Below, piece by piece: positions 1 to 12,128 of a DNA stretch of 64,000 bases. The DNA comes from Bryum argenteum (taxonomy: Eukaryota; Streptophyta; Bryopsida; Bryales; Bryaceae). Both the position numbers and the translations under genes were made by a program. The notes under the pieces are model-generated. The model did no database searches. It was not told where the DNA came from and saw only the letters and a program-made list of their open reading frames with translations. The stretch lies in NCBI GenBank assembly GCA_037043015.1, contig CM073327.1, positions 12,816,727 through 12,880,726 of the forward strand. Direction: 5' to 3'. Position 1 is the first letter of the stretch, and every line of letters starts with the position of its first letter.

Positions 1-470
1 CTGCTGAAATTTAAATAGAAAGCCCCATTTCTTACTATTAAATAGGCATGTAAAAAATTATTGGATTTAAAACCCAAAGTGTGAGATCATGCCTTATCAC
101 CTTTTCTACATGTGAACAAAAGAAAACTTGAAAAAAAGTGAAGTTTTAATTTTTGGTGAATTTTTGAAGTACCTGTGTTTTAATGAATTTTGGGCAGATT
201 TTGAGATTAAATGAGCATATACCTCATCTTTGGCAATTTTGAGCAAATTTCAAATAGTGTTTTCAAACTTTGACATCGAATATCTTTTAGAGTGTGAGGT
301 ATTTTGGAGCTTGAGATGACTATTCGGAAAGGTATGGAAAAACTCTACAATATGCTAAAGGTTCCGACTTCGTGCAATCTACAAAGAGTTAGAGGTTAAC
401 CAAAGCCAAATTGGCCCAAAACAGGCCTCTTGGAACTTTAAGATTAAATCCATTGTTACTCTGAAGAGCA
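1..470. repeat. Dispersed AT-rich repeat, copy 1
   Basis: This stretch has a diverged second copy at about 12,775-13,105. Both contain the phrases 'gagatcatgcctta', 'acttgaaaaaa', 'gagcatatac' and 'caaatagtgttttcaaac' in the same order and orientation. No coding potential is visible. The left end lies at or beyond the window edge, so the element type cannot be decided; it may be the interior of a long non-autonomous DNA transposon. Confidence 0.6.
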
Positions 471-683
471 GATACGGTGCTATCTTTTTATGAGTTGCTA
501 AGAGTTTAATATGAAGTACAATCTAATTTTATCGAAATTAGTTAAGGTGAAGGTTTTCTGGTCAATGTGGGTCACATTGACGACATTTGAGAAATTATTC
601 TTTAAGGATCCAACTTTTGCCCAACATTAGCAAGTTAATGAATGACTTTTCAGATTTTTCAAAGACTTGTAACTGTAGGATTA

Positions 684-1037
684 GATGAAGAAGAAAACTC
701 CAACCTATTTAGAGGCTGACGTGAATACAGAGTTCGTTCGACCTATCCTTGGATGTATGCATGCTCGGAGGTCATTACACCAATGGCGGGACTACTAACC
801 CCTCTCGGGGTGAACACTATGCTAGTTCCTATCTTGCCACTAGTGTAGTGCCTTAGAGATATACCACATGGTTTCTCCCCAAAGGGCTTTAAGGTACCCA
901 TACGACGAGGTTCAAGAACCTCCCACCATAGATGGGTGGACTAAGGTGGTGGGCACTACGCTGGCATGGGGAGTAGAACCTACGACCTCTTCATTGGGGG
1001 CCATGAGCCCTAACCATCAAGCCAAGGTTTGTGGTGC
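684..1037 (-). mobile_element. tRNA-derived SINE, copy 1 (full length)
   Basis: On the minus strand the 5' end at 1037 reads GCACCACAAACC, followed by a box A-like TGGCTTGATGG and a box B-like segment, as in RNA polymerase III promoters. The 3' part carries the 'type A' tail that ends near AGGTTGGAGTTT. Flanking direct repeats of about 15 bp with two mismatches (GTAACTGTAGGATTA at 669-683 and GTAACCATAGGATTA at 1038-1052) show retrotransposition. It has no protein-coding role. Confidence 0.85.
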
Positions 1038-1401
1038 GTAACCATAGGATTATATATATTCATTGTAGTACTAGCATGAGAACTTTTACAACAAAATTCA
1101 AAACTTTTGTGCTGCACATAGGGGGAAATCCAAGCATTTACTGAAAATGATCACTTAACCTCTAAATGTTTCGACTCATAGGTAGAAAATAGAATACATC
1201 CTCAAAAAAGTGTTATAAATGGAATCGAAGGTTAGTTACTTCAGATCTCAAACGTATAATCTTGTAGTAAACTTATTGTACATCATGCTATCATGTATGT
1301 CAGATTTTGAGTCATGAGGCCTCATAGATGCAAGATCGTTACATATTACTACTCAAAAAACATCACAAAATCTCAACATTTTCACTTCGAAGTGAAGATG
1401 C

Positions 1402-1445
<44 letters not shown>

Positions 1446-1446
1446 A
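1402..1446. repeat. (GATA)n microsatellite
   Basis: About eleven GATA/TAGA units sit exactly at the 3' tail of the SINE at 1404-1793. A shorter GATA tail is also present on the SINE at 38,059, so this is the simple-repeat tail of that SINE subfamily. Confidence 0.9.
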
Positions 1447-1793
1447 ACTCCGGTCCCTTTTTAAGGGGCCGGCGTGAATGAAGTGTCCGTTCGTAATGCT
1501 AATATCCCGATGGCCACCGGACAAGGGGAAATTGGAACAATACTACTTCCCCCTCTCGAGGGTGGACACTATAACTACGCTAGTTTCTAGCCTAGTTAGA
1601 AGTGCCTTGAAGATACTTGACATAGTATCCCCCCAAAGGACTTTGAGGTACCCATACAACAAGGTCCAAGGACCCCCCACAATAGTTGGGTGGACTATAG
1701 TGGTGAGTACCACGCCGGCATGGGGAATGGAACCCACAACCTCCTCATTGGGGGCCTAAGCCCTAACCACCAAGCCAAGGCTTGTGGTGCCTT
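1404..1793 (-). mobile_element. tRNA-derived SINE, copy 2 ('type B' tail, GATA-tailed)
   Basis: This is a full-length minus-strand copy. The head ends with TGGCTTGGTGG (box A-like) near 1785, followed by a box B-like GGGTTCCATTCCCC. The tail is the second subfamily ('ccggtggccatcgggatat') and ends in (GATA)n. A perfect 12-bp target duplication, GTGAAGATGCTA, flanks it at 1392-1403 and 1794-1805. Short open frames on either strand recur with the repeat at 38,105 and are artefacts. Confidence 0.92.
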
Positions 1794-2539
1794 GTGAAGA
1801 TGCTACCAATATACTTATTGAAATTAAAAAATCACCAAGCACAAAGATGTTTACCTTCATCTCAAAAACACCCTTGAACAAAAAAAATCCATGAGCAAAA
1901 ATTCTTTGCGCAAATAGAATGACCTTGCAATGGTGAAAATGCCAAAAAATTTACAAAGGAAAAATAGTCTAAAACTTAACCCTTTGCACTCAAACCTATG
2001 CCTTATCTTCAAAACGTCATTAATTTTTTTCAAGGTTTCTAACACTAGAACAAGACTCTAATTGGAATCCATCCCAAAAATAAATTCAAAATCTAACAAT
2101 AGATGAAGTATAGCTCCACAAAAATCATCCATTATCTCACTTTTTTTCAAAGATAAAAATCGTTGCAAATCCAAAATTGAAAATATTTGGATCAAAATAA
2201 TTCCAACTAAAAAGTCGTAAGTCTTTATCTTAAGATCATGTCAATAAAAAAAATGTCATGAAAACATCTTTTTGATTTCCCATAATTGCCTCACATTGGT
2301 AAAACACGCCCCATGTTTGAAAACTCAAAATCAAGAGCTGATTTCACTAAAATGCATGCTATTAATTCATACTTTATTCTATGGGTCTTAAGATTTCACC
2401 GCACAAAGTAGACTTGACTTGGACACAACTCAAGTGATTTGATCTAAAATGGACTCGGGATGAAGATATTATGGCTCTTCAAAGTTGTTGCACTCATCCA
2501 AAGTGTTGTTTTTCGACATTTGGCCCGATTACAAGGTAA

Positions 2540-3776
2540 ACTAATTATGGATAGTTTATTTTGGGCAAGCATTACAACTTTATACTAAGTTAAAGTACAC
2601 TTACAGTTTCTCTTGAACATGCATTCCATAATGGTTACCTAGCATCCTCATATTCATTTTTGAATGGTTTGAGGTTTATGAAATCATTATTGAAGCTTGC
2701 AATAGGCAAAAGTACACAAGAACTTAAGAACTCATCTAAGAAATGAAAAACAAGATCATGATTTGGGTAAGTTTGACATAAAAGTTCACTTAGAAGGACT
2801 CTTTGTTTGAACCTTCTCATAATTAGGACCTTGAGGTCTATATAGATTTAGGGATTCTATAATTGCTATCGCTTCAAAAATATTTGTTAGATTTAGATAA
2901 GAAAGGCGACCAGTTTGACTCCTCATGTCGAATGACATTTAAAACTGGTGACGCAAAATAATTTTAGATTTGATGTTGGGTTTATTTGGGACCTCAAGGG
3001 TCTCTCCATAGGACCCACTTGACCCTTACTCTAACATTGTGAACCAATTAACAACCATCCTTAATTACCATCTCTATTTTCGCTCTAAAGCTAGTATAAG
3101 CGTTTTTGACTAAGATAGAAGAGATTGACTTAAGAGAATCATGTGTAATCTTAGACCCTACTAGCCCCCTCTAATGAATAGAAATTAAAGTTGTTGCCTA
3201 CCTTGTCCTAAAGCTCAATTTTGTGATTGTTTCAAGTTAGTGCATTTCAACTGCCCATAATTTTTTTAATTTTTTTTTCCATATTTCTATTTGGAAGCTT
3301 AGAGGAAAATAATTATAGATCAAAATTAAGTTTTGTATACCGCATATAGCTCTTGACTCACCAAAATTTTAGTGAAAAGTTTAAACTTCCAATACTCAAG
3401 TCAATTGGTTGGTTTTACCCTACTTTTCACAAAAATTCTATCGCTGAGTGGATCCAGCTTTTGCAAATTGTATCCAGCTTAAACACAATGCTATTCTATT
3501 GGGTGTGAGAAAGTGAACACCCCTTCAAGCACTTCAATAACCCTATTGGAGCATGAGAAGTGAGAGCTCAAAGTTGAGTACCAATAGAGATGTGCATGCC
3601 TTTTTGTAGGAAAATTTAACACCAAAAATTTTTATTTTAGTTTTAAATAATCACCAGTAATGTATTAGTGTAATATAAAAAACATATAAAAAAATCAAGA
3701 TGCAATACAAAAAATATAACAAGGAAAGACATGACCATTGTTGTATTTTGAGTATTTTTGAGGCACATACAAACTA
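2540..3776. other. No recognisable feature
   Basis: AT-rich DNA with many stops in all frames. I see no gene, splice-supported exon or terminal repeat here. Confidence 0.5.
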
Positions 3777-3780
3777 TTAA

Positions 3781-4039
3781 CCCCTAACTCTCCTTAAAAC
3801 CCGAAACGGGTTTGGAGGTTCCCGCAGGAGAAAAAGTCAGCCAACTTTGACCATTATAATCTCACAAATGAGGAAGAATGAACGGTTCAAATTTGGTATG
3901 TGAGAAGAATGTCAAGTGAACTTCGAGATCTTACAGTTGAATCTTTTAAATAATGCTTATATTGAGATTTTTTGAGCTTAATCCAAAGGAAGGTCAAATT
4001 TTGTGACTTAGACCATTTTGCAACAAGGAGAGTTAGGGG
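3781..4039. mobile_element. TTAA-flanked MITE (CCCCTAAC ends)
   Basis: A 259-bp element with 15-bp perfect inverted ends (CCCCTAACTCTCCTT on the left and its complement on the right), flanked by TTAA at 3777-3780 and 4040-4043. TTAA duplication and CCC-starting ends are typical of piggyBac-superfamily elements. The interior resembles part of the larger elements at 16,413 and 44,747 ('tctcacaaatgag', 'caagatcttac'-like phrases). No coding capacity. Confidence 0.8.
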
Positions 4040-4043
4040 TTAA

Positions 4044-5512
4044 AAAGTGATCATCTTTTGTTTTGAGTGACTTTATGGCACATACAAACTACCTATCAAT
4101 GGTTGTATTTCGAATATCCTTGACCCAATTGAAGATCTCTAAGCTGCTACCATCTTCCTAGATTCCCTACTCAACTTTTCCAAAGTCAAATTCTCATAAG
4201 TGAAATTCCGGATTCGCTTGGTCCAGGATTGGTGCTCTTGCTTCAATTTCTTCACTCGAATATTGGTTGTTAATGTACCATATCTAAGTTTGATACTCAT
4301 ATATCTTGCATTGATCACAAAATGACCAATTGCGGCGCATAGGGGTTAACTTTAAAAGTCAAATCGACCACAAAAGATATGTTGTTTTTCGTAAAACTGA
4401 ATCTAACTAGAGATTCGTACGGTGAAAATTGGTGGATAGACTAATTAGACAATCATAAACAAGATACTACGGTTAGAACCAAATTCAAAGAAACTTTATT
4501 CACAAATTTTAGATATGGCCTTATCAATGTAAAGCTTCTCTTTAGGGGTTAACATCCTTGGTACCTTATCAAGTATTTCACTACTTCCAATTTAAACAAT
4601 AGTATCTTTCTCGCTTAAAAAAAAGTAAAACTTTTGGGTTAAAATTGAACCAAAAGCGAAAGGATAAGGGCATGACATAGGTACCTTCTCCAAAAATAAT
4701 GTGATTCTTAAAAACTACCTTTTTGGTAAAAAAAACAACAATATTGAGAAATTATTCTAAAAAGATGGTATTATAGGTGACATGGCTGTAGTTGTATACA
4801 TGGGATTATGAAAGGAATTTCTGTCACATATTCCACATAATGAGACGCATCTTAGTGGTACCCATATCATCAAAAATTACGACAATTTCTAAACATATTA
4901 TTTATACACTTAAAACTAATTTTAGCTTTTAGTGATACCCTAAACAACAACTAGAGGGGGCAATTTAAAAATGCAATAAGCAAACAATGAAGAGGTCAGG
5001 GTACAGCGGTGGGGGAATGCTGAGTCATATAATCTACAAGGCTGACCCAAGATTAGACTTGGACAACTATTTTAAATTTTTTAAATTTATAATTAAGCTA
5101 TGGCGACCATTTGGAAATTAAAATAAATTCTAAAATAGGGCAGACAAAACAATTTGGGGCTATAATAATAATTCACGATGGCCTTATGGCCCCATGATTT
5201 TGTCTTTTCCTGTTGAACCCCCATTTCGGGGTTGTGCGTTTGACCACAATGTTGAGCATTTTTGGCAACCTTGGCCCCTTCCATTACAATAATAACCTCC
5301 CCAATTTAGTGAATGGAGACAACCTTCTCCTATGGAAATAGTCTCCTTGTAGGTGTCTTTTGATTATTAGAGTGTTTGTTTCTAGTGTTGTAGTTTGCGA
5401 TTGAATGTTCTATACATAGAAGTCCACATTTGCCAAATGTTACACTTATAAATGTTACTTTGTTAACAAAATCGTACTACCCTCACGTTGCTCACTAGAA
5501 TGTTAAATATGT
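4044..5512. other. No recognisable feature
   Basis: AT-rich, stop-rich sequence. No gene or well-bounded repeat was recognised. Confidence 0.5.
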
Positions 5513-5522
5513 GAATAATAAT

Positions 5523-5874
5523 GAGGCACCACAAGCCTTGGCTTGGTGGTAAGGGCTCGTGGCCCCGAATGAGGAGGACGTGGGTTCCACTTCGCATGTC
5601 GACGTGGTGCTCACCACCATAGTTCACCAAAGTATGGTGGGGGGGGGGGGTTCTTGGACCTTGTTGTATGAGTACCTCAAAGCCCTCTGGGGGATACCAT
5701 GTCGGATATGTTTAAGACACTAGTGGCTAGGTAGGAACTAACATAGTGTGCACCGGGAGAGGTGTTTGTAGTCCTGCCATTAGTGTGATGACCTTCAGGC
5801 ATACATACAAGGATAGGTCAAACAAACACTCTATTCACGTCGGCCTCTAAATAGGTCGGAGTTTCTCCTCTTCT
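5523..5874 (+). mobile_element. tRNA-derived SINE, copy 3 (full length, type A)
   Basis: The plus-strand head GAGGCACCACAAGCC is followed by the box A-like TGGCTTGGTGG and a box B-like CGTGGGTTCCA. The tail ends at GGTCGGAGTTTCTCC. Flanking repeats GAATAATAAT (5513-5522) and GAACAATAAT (5875-5884) are a target duplication with one mismatch. A run of ten or more G at about 5641 lies inside. Confidence 0.9.
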
Positions 5875-6165
5875 GAACAATAATTTACTCCCCTCTTTGT
5901 TGGTTTGCTTCTTATGAATGTTGACCTACAAAATACATCCAATAGTGTCTCATGACATTGATTATAGTACATTGACTCACTATATGCTTGAGTATCATTC
6001 CAAAGGGCTATTGATTCTTATTTTTTCATAAATATGAAGAATGATTTAAAACACATACTTTCTATATGATAATTTTACGAAACTGTCCCTCCAAAATTGT
6101 GATGGTTTTATATTTGTTAAGCATTCAAAAATTTCCCTTTATAATTGTTACGATCTTAACTCCTT

Positions 6166-6651
6166 AACCTCAATTCCGTTAAAATGGCGTTATTATGCTA
6201 AAATGACACTTTTTGGGGTGCTTAAAATGAAAAAAATGATGCTGGTTTTTGTCGAGTTTTTGTCGAGTTTTGTCATGATAGGGTAAATATTTCTGAACTG
6301 CCGTTCAAAAACAACAATATTTCTAAACGGCCGTTCAAAAACAACAATATTTATGAACGGCCGTTCAAAAATATTGCCCTATTACTGTGTCCAAAGGTCA
6401 AAAACCATGAAAAATGTGTGATATTATGGAAATTTTGGTGATATTACAAAATTTTGGTGATATAACATAAATTTTGGTGATATTACGGAGTACATGTGTG
6501 ATATTAATAAACATGCCATTTTGTACTAGGCTTAAAAACTTATGAACTTCAGTTTAAAAATATGCTTGTAAAATGGCACGTTTGCACAATATGGCACTTA
6601 GCTCCGCCAAAATGGCACATGGAAAAGTGCCATTTTAACTGAATTGAGGTT
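6166..6651. mobile_element. Unassigned MITE family with 4-bp target duplication, copy 1
   Basis: Inverted ends of about 25 bp start AACCTCAATTCCGTTAAAAT and end with the near complement. CCTT flanks both sides (6162-6165 and 6652-6655). Inside, a 34-bp unit holding the palindrome ACGGCCGT is repeated about three times (6290-6375), and 'ttttggtgatat' motifs recur. A shorter relative lies at 24,177-24,413. Confidence 0.75.
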
Positions 6652-7329
6652 CCTTGTAAATGTAAGGAAAATTTTACTTTAGAGCCTAACATTTATAGAG
6701 GGTTGACTATAGTTATCATTAATTTGTTTCTGTTCACTTGAAAAAATCAATTGAGAAGAATGCAATCATGAATTGAAGTACAAGTCATGCTTTGAAATAG
6801 TTATTTGACTACCTTGGTTCTTGTTGTATTTCTCAAACGGTTAATGCATTAAAAAAAAGAACATAAAAATAAAATAAAATAGCGGTAAATAGCTCTTAGC
6901 TTTTTGAGTTGTAGGAACAACAATCTTTCTCCATGATCATTCTTTGAATAGCAAGAATAGAGCGTAAAAATAGAATTACATGGTATACTTTCTAAGAGGC
7001 AACTAATAGTTTTCAAGAGCGAAAAAATAGGGAGAGACGTTAAGAAATAATAATTTTAAAAAATAAAAAAATAGAAGGAAATGGTCAATGCTAAGGTTCA
7101 TTCATATACCAGTGAATCTTTTTGTTTGTACATGAGTTATAAAGAGAATATTGAGGATGGGACTCTGGTCACTAGTACCCCTCCTATTCTCTAAGTTTGG
7201 AAGGCTTCCTATACCCAATTGTATGCTTAAATGCCTCTTGAAGGTAATGACCTTACTAATCATCTTTTTGATATGTCTAATATTCTCTCTAAAATCCAAC
7301 CTAGAGTGACTACGTTCCAAAAACTAGAA

Positions 7330-9545
7330 CCTAACAAACCTTTGACCAATAATGAGTTTTTAAAGGGTGCGAAGGCTCTTCCTAAAGGCAAGAGCTCTTG
7401 ACATGATGGAAACCTAATTGAGTTTTATACCAAAATTTTGGTCCCTTATAGACCATGACTTCCTAACTTCCTAACTATGGTCCAAGAATAGCTTGCTCGA
7501 GGTTCTCTACATGTGGTTGTCACCTGAGGGTCTCATCACTCTTCTTCATAAAGATAATGAGAAGAATAGTCATATGTAAGTGGAGGCCCATCACCCTCCT
7601 TAACTCATCTAAAATAATTGCTAAAGCTCTTCACACTAGACCCTAGTTGTTTCATCATGAGTTGATTGACTCTGACTAAACTACGTTTGTGCCTAACATG
7701 TACATTATAGACAATGCATTAGTCACCCACGAAGTTATTGATTCGACTAAGATTTATAACTAGGATTTAGTTTTGCTTAAACTAAAAGCATATGACACAA
7801 TTGATCATTTGATTTTGTTTCAAATCCTTGAGGCCATTGGCCTTCCTCCTACTTACATTACTTTGGTTTGCCTTTTATTTACTTATGCCTTTGGTTTTAT
7901 CTGCAATAGCGAAGTTTCTCAATCCTTTTACCTGAGTCAAAGGAGGAGACTTGGATGCCCCTTAGCACCATATCTCTTCCTCTTTACATGTGAGGCCCTT
8001 AATGCTATGTCTAAGTCCCTTCTACTAGAAGGTCACCTCCATGGCATCAAACTCCCTAACTCTTGATAGCCAGGAATTGATTATACAGTACACAAGATAA
8101 TACTAACTTCACAGGCTGTAGGGACGAAAACCAATTTTGCTTCTCTCACCTCTCTCTTAGAGCACTTTAAACTTGCTTCTAGCCTCCCATTGAACCATAC
8201 CAAAAGTGTGGCTTATTGGCTAGCTAACTCTCCTCCTCCCCCTTCGCTTTTTCAGCTCTCCTTGTAAGTGGGCCCAAGAGCATGTAATCCCTAAACTTTT
8301 AGGTACACCGTTTAGGCTCAATGCACAACTTGCTTATGTCGAAAACATCTTATTTGAGAGATTAAACAAGAGAATGACCTACTAGCTGGTCGTAACATAG
8401 TTATTAACATCGTTGTCCTCTTCTTAACTCTATTGATTCCTCCGAGTTGTTGCTTATTTCCTCAGTCTCCCTCTTTTGAAACTTAACCTCGTAAACTTTT
8501 AGGTTTATACAAGAACTTCCTCCTAGAGCTCTCCATGTGATTTTTCAGATTTACTAGAACTTTTACTCTCCTTTTAACAGGCTTACAAAATGACATTCTT
8601 CTACCTCCTAACATCTCTCCTTTTGAACTTGGTTCATCACGCCTCTTATGCATATGTGCTCACATGCTTTCTACTAATCCCCTATTTAGGTTATCTAGCT
8701 AGAGTTAGAATTTCCTCTCTTTTTATCCAAAGCCTCCTAAGGAGGCTTCTACTTCTTCTATCAGTTCTATCACTTCTATGTGGTTTGCAGTTGCGATTGT
8801 TGGATTGAAGGTTGATCATAGGAGATGAAACTCGGACAAAAAGACTCTCCTACTGAGCCAAGAAAGGGCGTCTTCTCTTAGCTTCTTTCTCCCAGCTCCA
8901 CTGCTTCATCCATGAGAAGTGGCATCTTAGTCTTACTTCGATTGCAAGTAGATTGAAGACTGGGATAAGGCCAAGCGACAAATAGAGTTTGCTTTGATGT
9001 AGCTAGTGTACCATAGCTATCAACATTTCGAGATGGAAGATGAGCCCATTGCTTGATTCTATCTGCCGCCACCTAAGACGTTTCTATACAGTTTTTCAAA
9101 TGCCCCAAGACCTTACATGCGAAAAGGTATGCTCAAACTATTCTTTACCACCTCATGCAAGTTCGGGAGTCACACGGGCCATGCGTGGGCACCTCTCTAC
9201 TAGTAGCAATGTTTGTTTGGCTCTCCATTCACTCCTAGAGTGAGAGATGCCTCCAAACTCTAAACAATGTTTAGAGGCTCTTTCCTCGGGCTTATCTCGC
9301 TAGAGAAGCACGCAATGTGCTTCTCTGTCAATAGATCGCTCGACCCCCCACTTCAGAGAAATCAAGATCTCGGAAGTGGGTGATAGTCTGGTTGGGGTAC
9401 CCAAAAAGGCTGTCCCATGAACAATTGCACTCTATGCTGGTGTGACATACATATCCATTTTTAAGCTGTAATACAATAAGACTTCATTAGATGTAGTTTT
9501 AGTTGTCTATACTTATAATGTATCAAGAAAAAAAATTAAAAACTA
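7330..9545 (+). pseudogene. Dead L1-type LINE (reverse transcriptase remains)
   Basis: The plus strand keeps a recognisable L1-clade reverse transcriptase order broken by stops and frameshifts. An LPKGKSS-stop-HDG...IEFY block lies near 7370-7430 (normally KGKSPGPDG..EFY). FVPNMYIIDNAL lies at about 7686-7722. A KAYDTIDH motif begins the 97-codon open stretch 7773-8066, followed by LGCPLAPYLFLF (normally QGCPLSPYLF). The catalytic YADD region just downstream is degraded. An A-rich tract at about 9526-9545 may be the 3' tail. The element cannot encode an active enzyme. Relatives of it could have supplied the machinery that moved the SINEs here. Confidence 0.75.
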
Positions 9546-9559
9546 AAAAAAATATTTTG

Positions 9560-10375
9560 AAGTAATTTTATTTGATTGTTTAGTTGAAAAAGTAAGTCAT
9601 GTCCCAATAACCTAAAAGCCATAGAATCAAGCAAATGGAATATCAACCATTTTTATTTTAATATAATTTTTGAATATGACCTACATCTTCTTGTATAGAA
9701 TACAAAATAATTTATTTAATAATAAAAAAATTAATTCATTGTGCACTATAATGCCTGCAAATCCCCAAATTCAACACTTTTTCCCTCATCTATGAATGGA
9801 TCCAAAAAAAATAAAAAATCTAAAAGAAAATCTATAGGCATATATACTTTGATTTCAGTGAGGTGCATGATATTTTATTTTCTATTTTAGGGTCTTTTTA
9901 CTTGATTAAAATGACAAAATTAGACAAACTTTGGAGGCTTTCAATAAAAATAACCTAATTAGTGTGTCCAAAAAGTGATACCTCAAGCTTACCATTGCCC
10001 AAGTGTTTCTGGACAACATCAAGACAACGTAGCTACAAACCACCACGACCCTTATCCGTCTTCATCCTCAACATTTATCTCTTTACTTAGATGGATATGA
10101 CCTTTAGTGGCTGCTAACCACAGTATATATATTGTAGGAGAGTAGCCCTCTCACTTGAGTGGCATGGCTTGGCCACCACCATTACTTGGCACCTTTCAAT
10201 GAGCTCAGTTGAGTAGTTACCCTCTCCTAGCTCCTTACATCTCTCCCCCCAAGTATTCTTAAAAAAGCTGTAGACTCTCTAGGCATGTGATGTCGTGGAC
10301 ATGATGTAATGTTCTCATTCAATAATACATCGATCGTTTAAAAAAATAAAAAATAAAAATCAAGAACAAGGAAGT
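9560..10375 (+). other. AT-rich DNA ending in a possible LINE/SINE 3' tail
   Basis: Nothing coding is seen. The segment 'ttctcattcaataatacatcgatcg' followed by an A-rich run near 10,340-10,370 looks like the 3' terminus of a plant non-LTR retrotransposon. No reverse transcriptase remains are visible upstream of it, so this is weak. Confidence 0.3.
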
Positions 10376-10938
10376 GATATTGTCACATAATTTCACATAA
10401 AAAAACAATTTAGTATACTACTAGTAATACACCCCTGCTAAAAAGAATGTAGTACATCATGTGTGTAACACAAATTTAAACAAGACCAAATTCTAAACAC
10501 TATCAAAACTAATAAAATATCGTCACATGTGGACGGCTTTGTCTTATTCATGCGGCAGTAAGAAAATCTGAAATTTACGCAAAGATGTTTAGATTCATCT
10601 TTGCATGTACAGAGAGGTAACAGTTTCACGTTTTAGCATTTTCTGGAATGAGAGCTTCGTCTCGCTTCCTAAAAAGGGAGGAGCACATCATGTGTGCAAC
10701 ACGAATGTTGAACAAGACAAGGAAAACGGAAGCTAAAGATATCCACACAGTTAATTCCCTCACTTCAGTTTCTAAATTCCCAACAAGTGGGTCATGCATA
10801 TATTCAGCCGCTTGCCAAAACTTATTCCGGGCTCTATCGACAAATTTAGCAACAAACATTCCCCTATCCACGCTTGATGGCGGGCAGGAGGAGCGGCCCC
10901 GTATTCGCTCCACTGCCCCACTGCCCGCACCGGAGCGA

Positions 10939-10946
10939 TATAAATA
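10939..10946 (+). promoter_or_regulatory. TATA box of the metallothionein-like gene
   Basis: TATAAATA lies 173 bp upstream of the ATG at 11,119, inside a GC-richer stretch. This leaves a 5' leader of roughly 140 bases if transcription starts about 30 bp downstream. Confidence 0.7.
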
Positions 10947-11118
10947 CAAGCTCCAGCATCGACGCCGCCCTCATCTGCCTCTTCTAGCTTCTCGAAGATC
11001 CCTTCCTTCGCTTTCTTCGATCTCTGCTCTCCGGGACATTCTTACTGCGGATTTTAAGTGTTTGTTATCATACATTCAACTTGTTTTCCTGGTTTGCTGC
11101 ATCGATCAATCGACGATC

Positions 11119-12014
11119 ATGTCTTGCGGTGATGGAGGCTGTGGCTGTTGCCCCAAGTGCGGCTGCCGAGCCACTTGCACGTAAGTTCTTTGTTTGCTTG
11201 TATCGAGTTTACTCTGTTGAGTCGACTGATCGAAGTACAGTTAGGGTCCGGTCTCGTTAACAAGCTAGTCGAGGTCTGAATTCAGTGTCAGTGACCGAGG
11301 TTTTTATATCATGCTGTGAGACAGGAATCTCTAGGGTTTTGAATTGGGGTTACAGTGGGAGCGATCGACGTGTCTGGTTCATGATTCAGCTAGCTCATGG
11401 TTCTTGTTTGTTTTAAACAATGTAGTGAGACGATCTACGAGAATGATGAGATACTAGTAAGGTTTCTGAAGAGGAGATCGATCGAGATACTGACTTGATT
11501 TTGTTAACTTACAGATGCAATCAGAAGTTGTGGTTCGACGAAGTTGGGGAGAACATGAGGTACAGTACTGATTTTGCTACCTGATCGATGGTTGAGAACA
11601 GCCATAAGGGCGTGGCTTTTCAGTAGACTTAGACGTGTCGCTGTTTTCGGTGTAGCTCTTTCCCTGACTGCGGTGCCTGTTGGGCTCCCTGGTGTGCCTT
11701 TGGCATTCCGGTGGGTTCATGAACCATCCTGGGTTTTCAATGGCGGAGATTCTGTCTGTGTTGTTTGATGCTTCATTAGGATCAATGACATTCTTGCGAT
11801 CGGCCATCGTTTATGCTCTGTGACCAGATCACTGATCTGAACGTGGATTTCACTAGATCTCATGTGGAATGGTGTTTTTTGCAGTTACAATGTCATGGAA
11901 GTAATGGCGAAGAGCAGGCAGCCTGGTGCCGCCTGCAAGAAGTGTAGCTCCACGGGAGAAGCCTTCACTGGGTTCGTCTCCGAGGCCGCCGCATTCAGTG
12001 CCTACTACGGTTGA
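11119..12014 (+). CDS. Metallothionein-like cysteine-rich protein
   Basis: Three exons (11119-11180, 11515-11559, 11885-12014) with GT/AG introns give a 78-residue protein. The first 22 residues (starting MSCGDGGCGCCPKCGC) hold eight cysteines as CxCC, CxxC, CxC and TCTC groups, as in the N-terminal metal-binding domain of plant metallothioneins, which chelate Zn and Cu in the cytosol. The middle (CNQKLWFDEVGENM) resembles the cysteine-free linker of that family. Unlike ordinary plant metallothioneins, the C-terminal part has only one CKKC pair and ends FSAYYG, so the second metal cluster is missing. The TATA box upstream, in-frame splice joins and AATAAA downstream support a real gene. The alternative is a lineage-specific cysteine-rich peptide that is not a metallothionein. 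The exon model looks firm; the family call is moderate. Confidence 0.8.
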
Positions 12015-12122
12015 TCGATCGACCAGTTCCATCGATCGATCGATTCCACGAAGTTTGTGAGAAGACCTGAGACTACACAAGACAAGCGGTTTGTACCATA
12101 TGGAGCAATCTACGAGTGATCC

Positions 12123-12128
12123 AATAAA
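12123..12128 (+). terminator. Poly(A) signal of the metallothionein-like gene
   Basis: AATAAA lies 109 bp after the TGA stop, a normal distance for a plant 3' UTR. Confidence 0.6.

Larger units (their letters stand above)
1156..2530 (+). mobile_element. Decayed TTAA-family element (same family as 61275-62247)
   Basis: The start (TTAACCTCTAAATG) is a degraded version of the TTAACCCCTAAACG end seen at 61,271. The interior shares long stretches with 61,275-62,247, such as 'gagtcatgaggcct', 'gatgctaccaatata' and 'atggctcttcaaagtt'. The right end near 'gtttttcgacat' has lost the inverted terminus. A SINE (1404-1793) is nested in it. It is non-coding. Confidence 0.6.

Noticed and set aside
1478..1759. 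Open frame starting MKCPFVMLISRW, repeated at 38,105-38,386
   Set aside because: It lies wholly inside two near-identical SINE copies; conservation reflects recent SINE insertion, not protein selection.
10648..11184. 178-codon frame covering the metallothionein-like start
   Set aside because: Most of it is promoter and leader upstream of the TATA box and ATG. Only the last 22 codons are the real exon 1.
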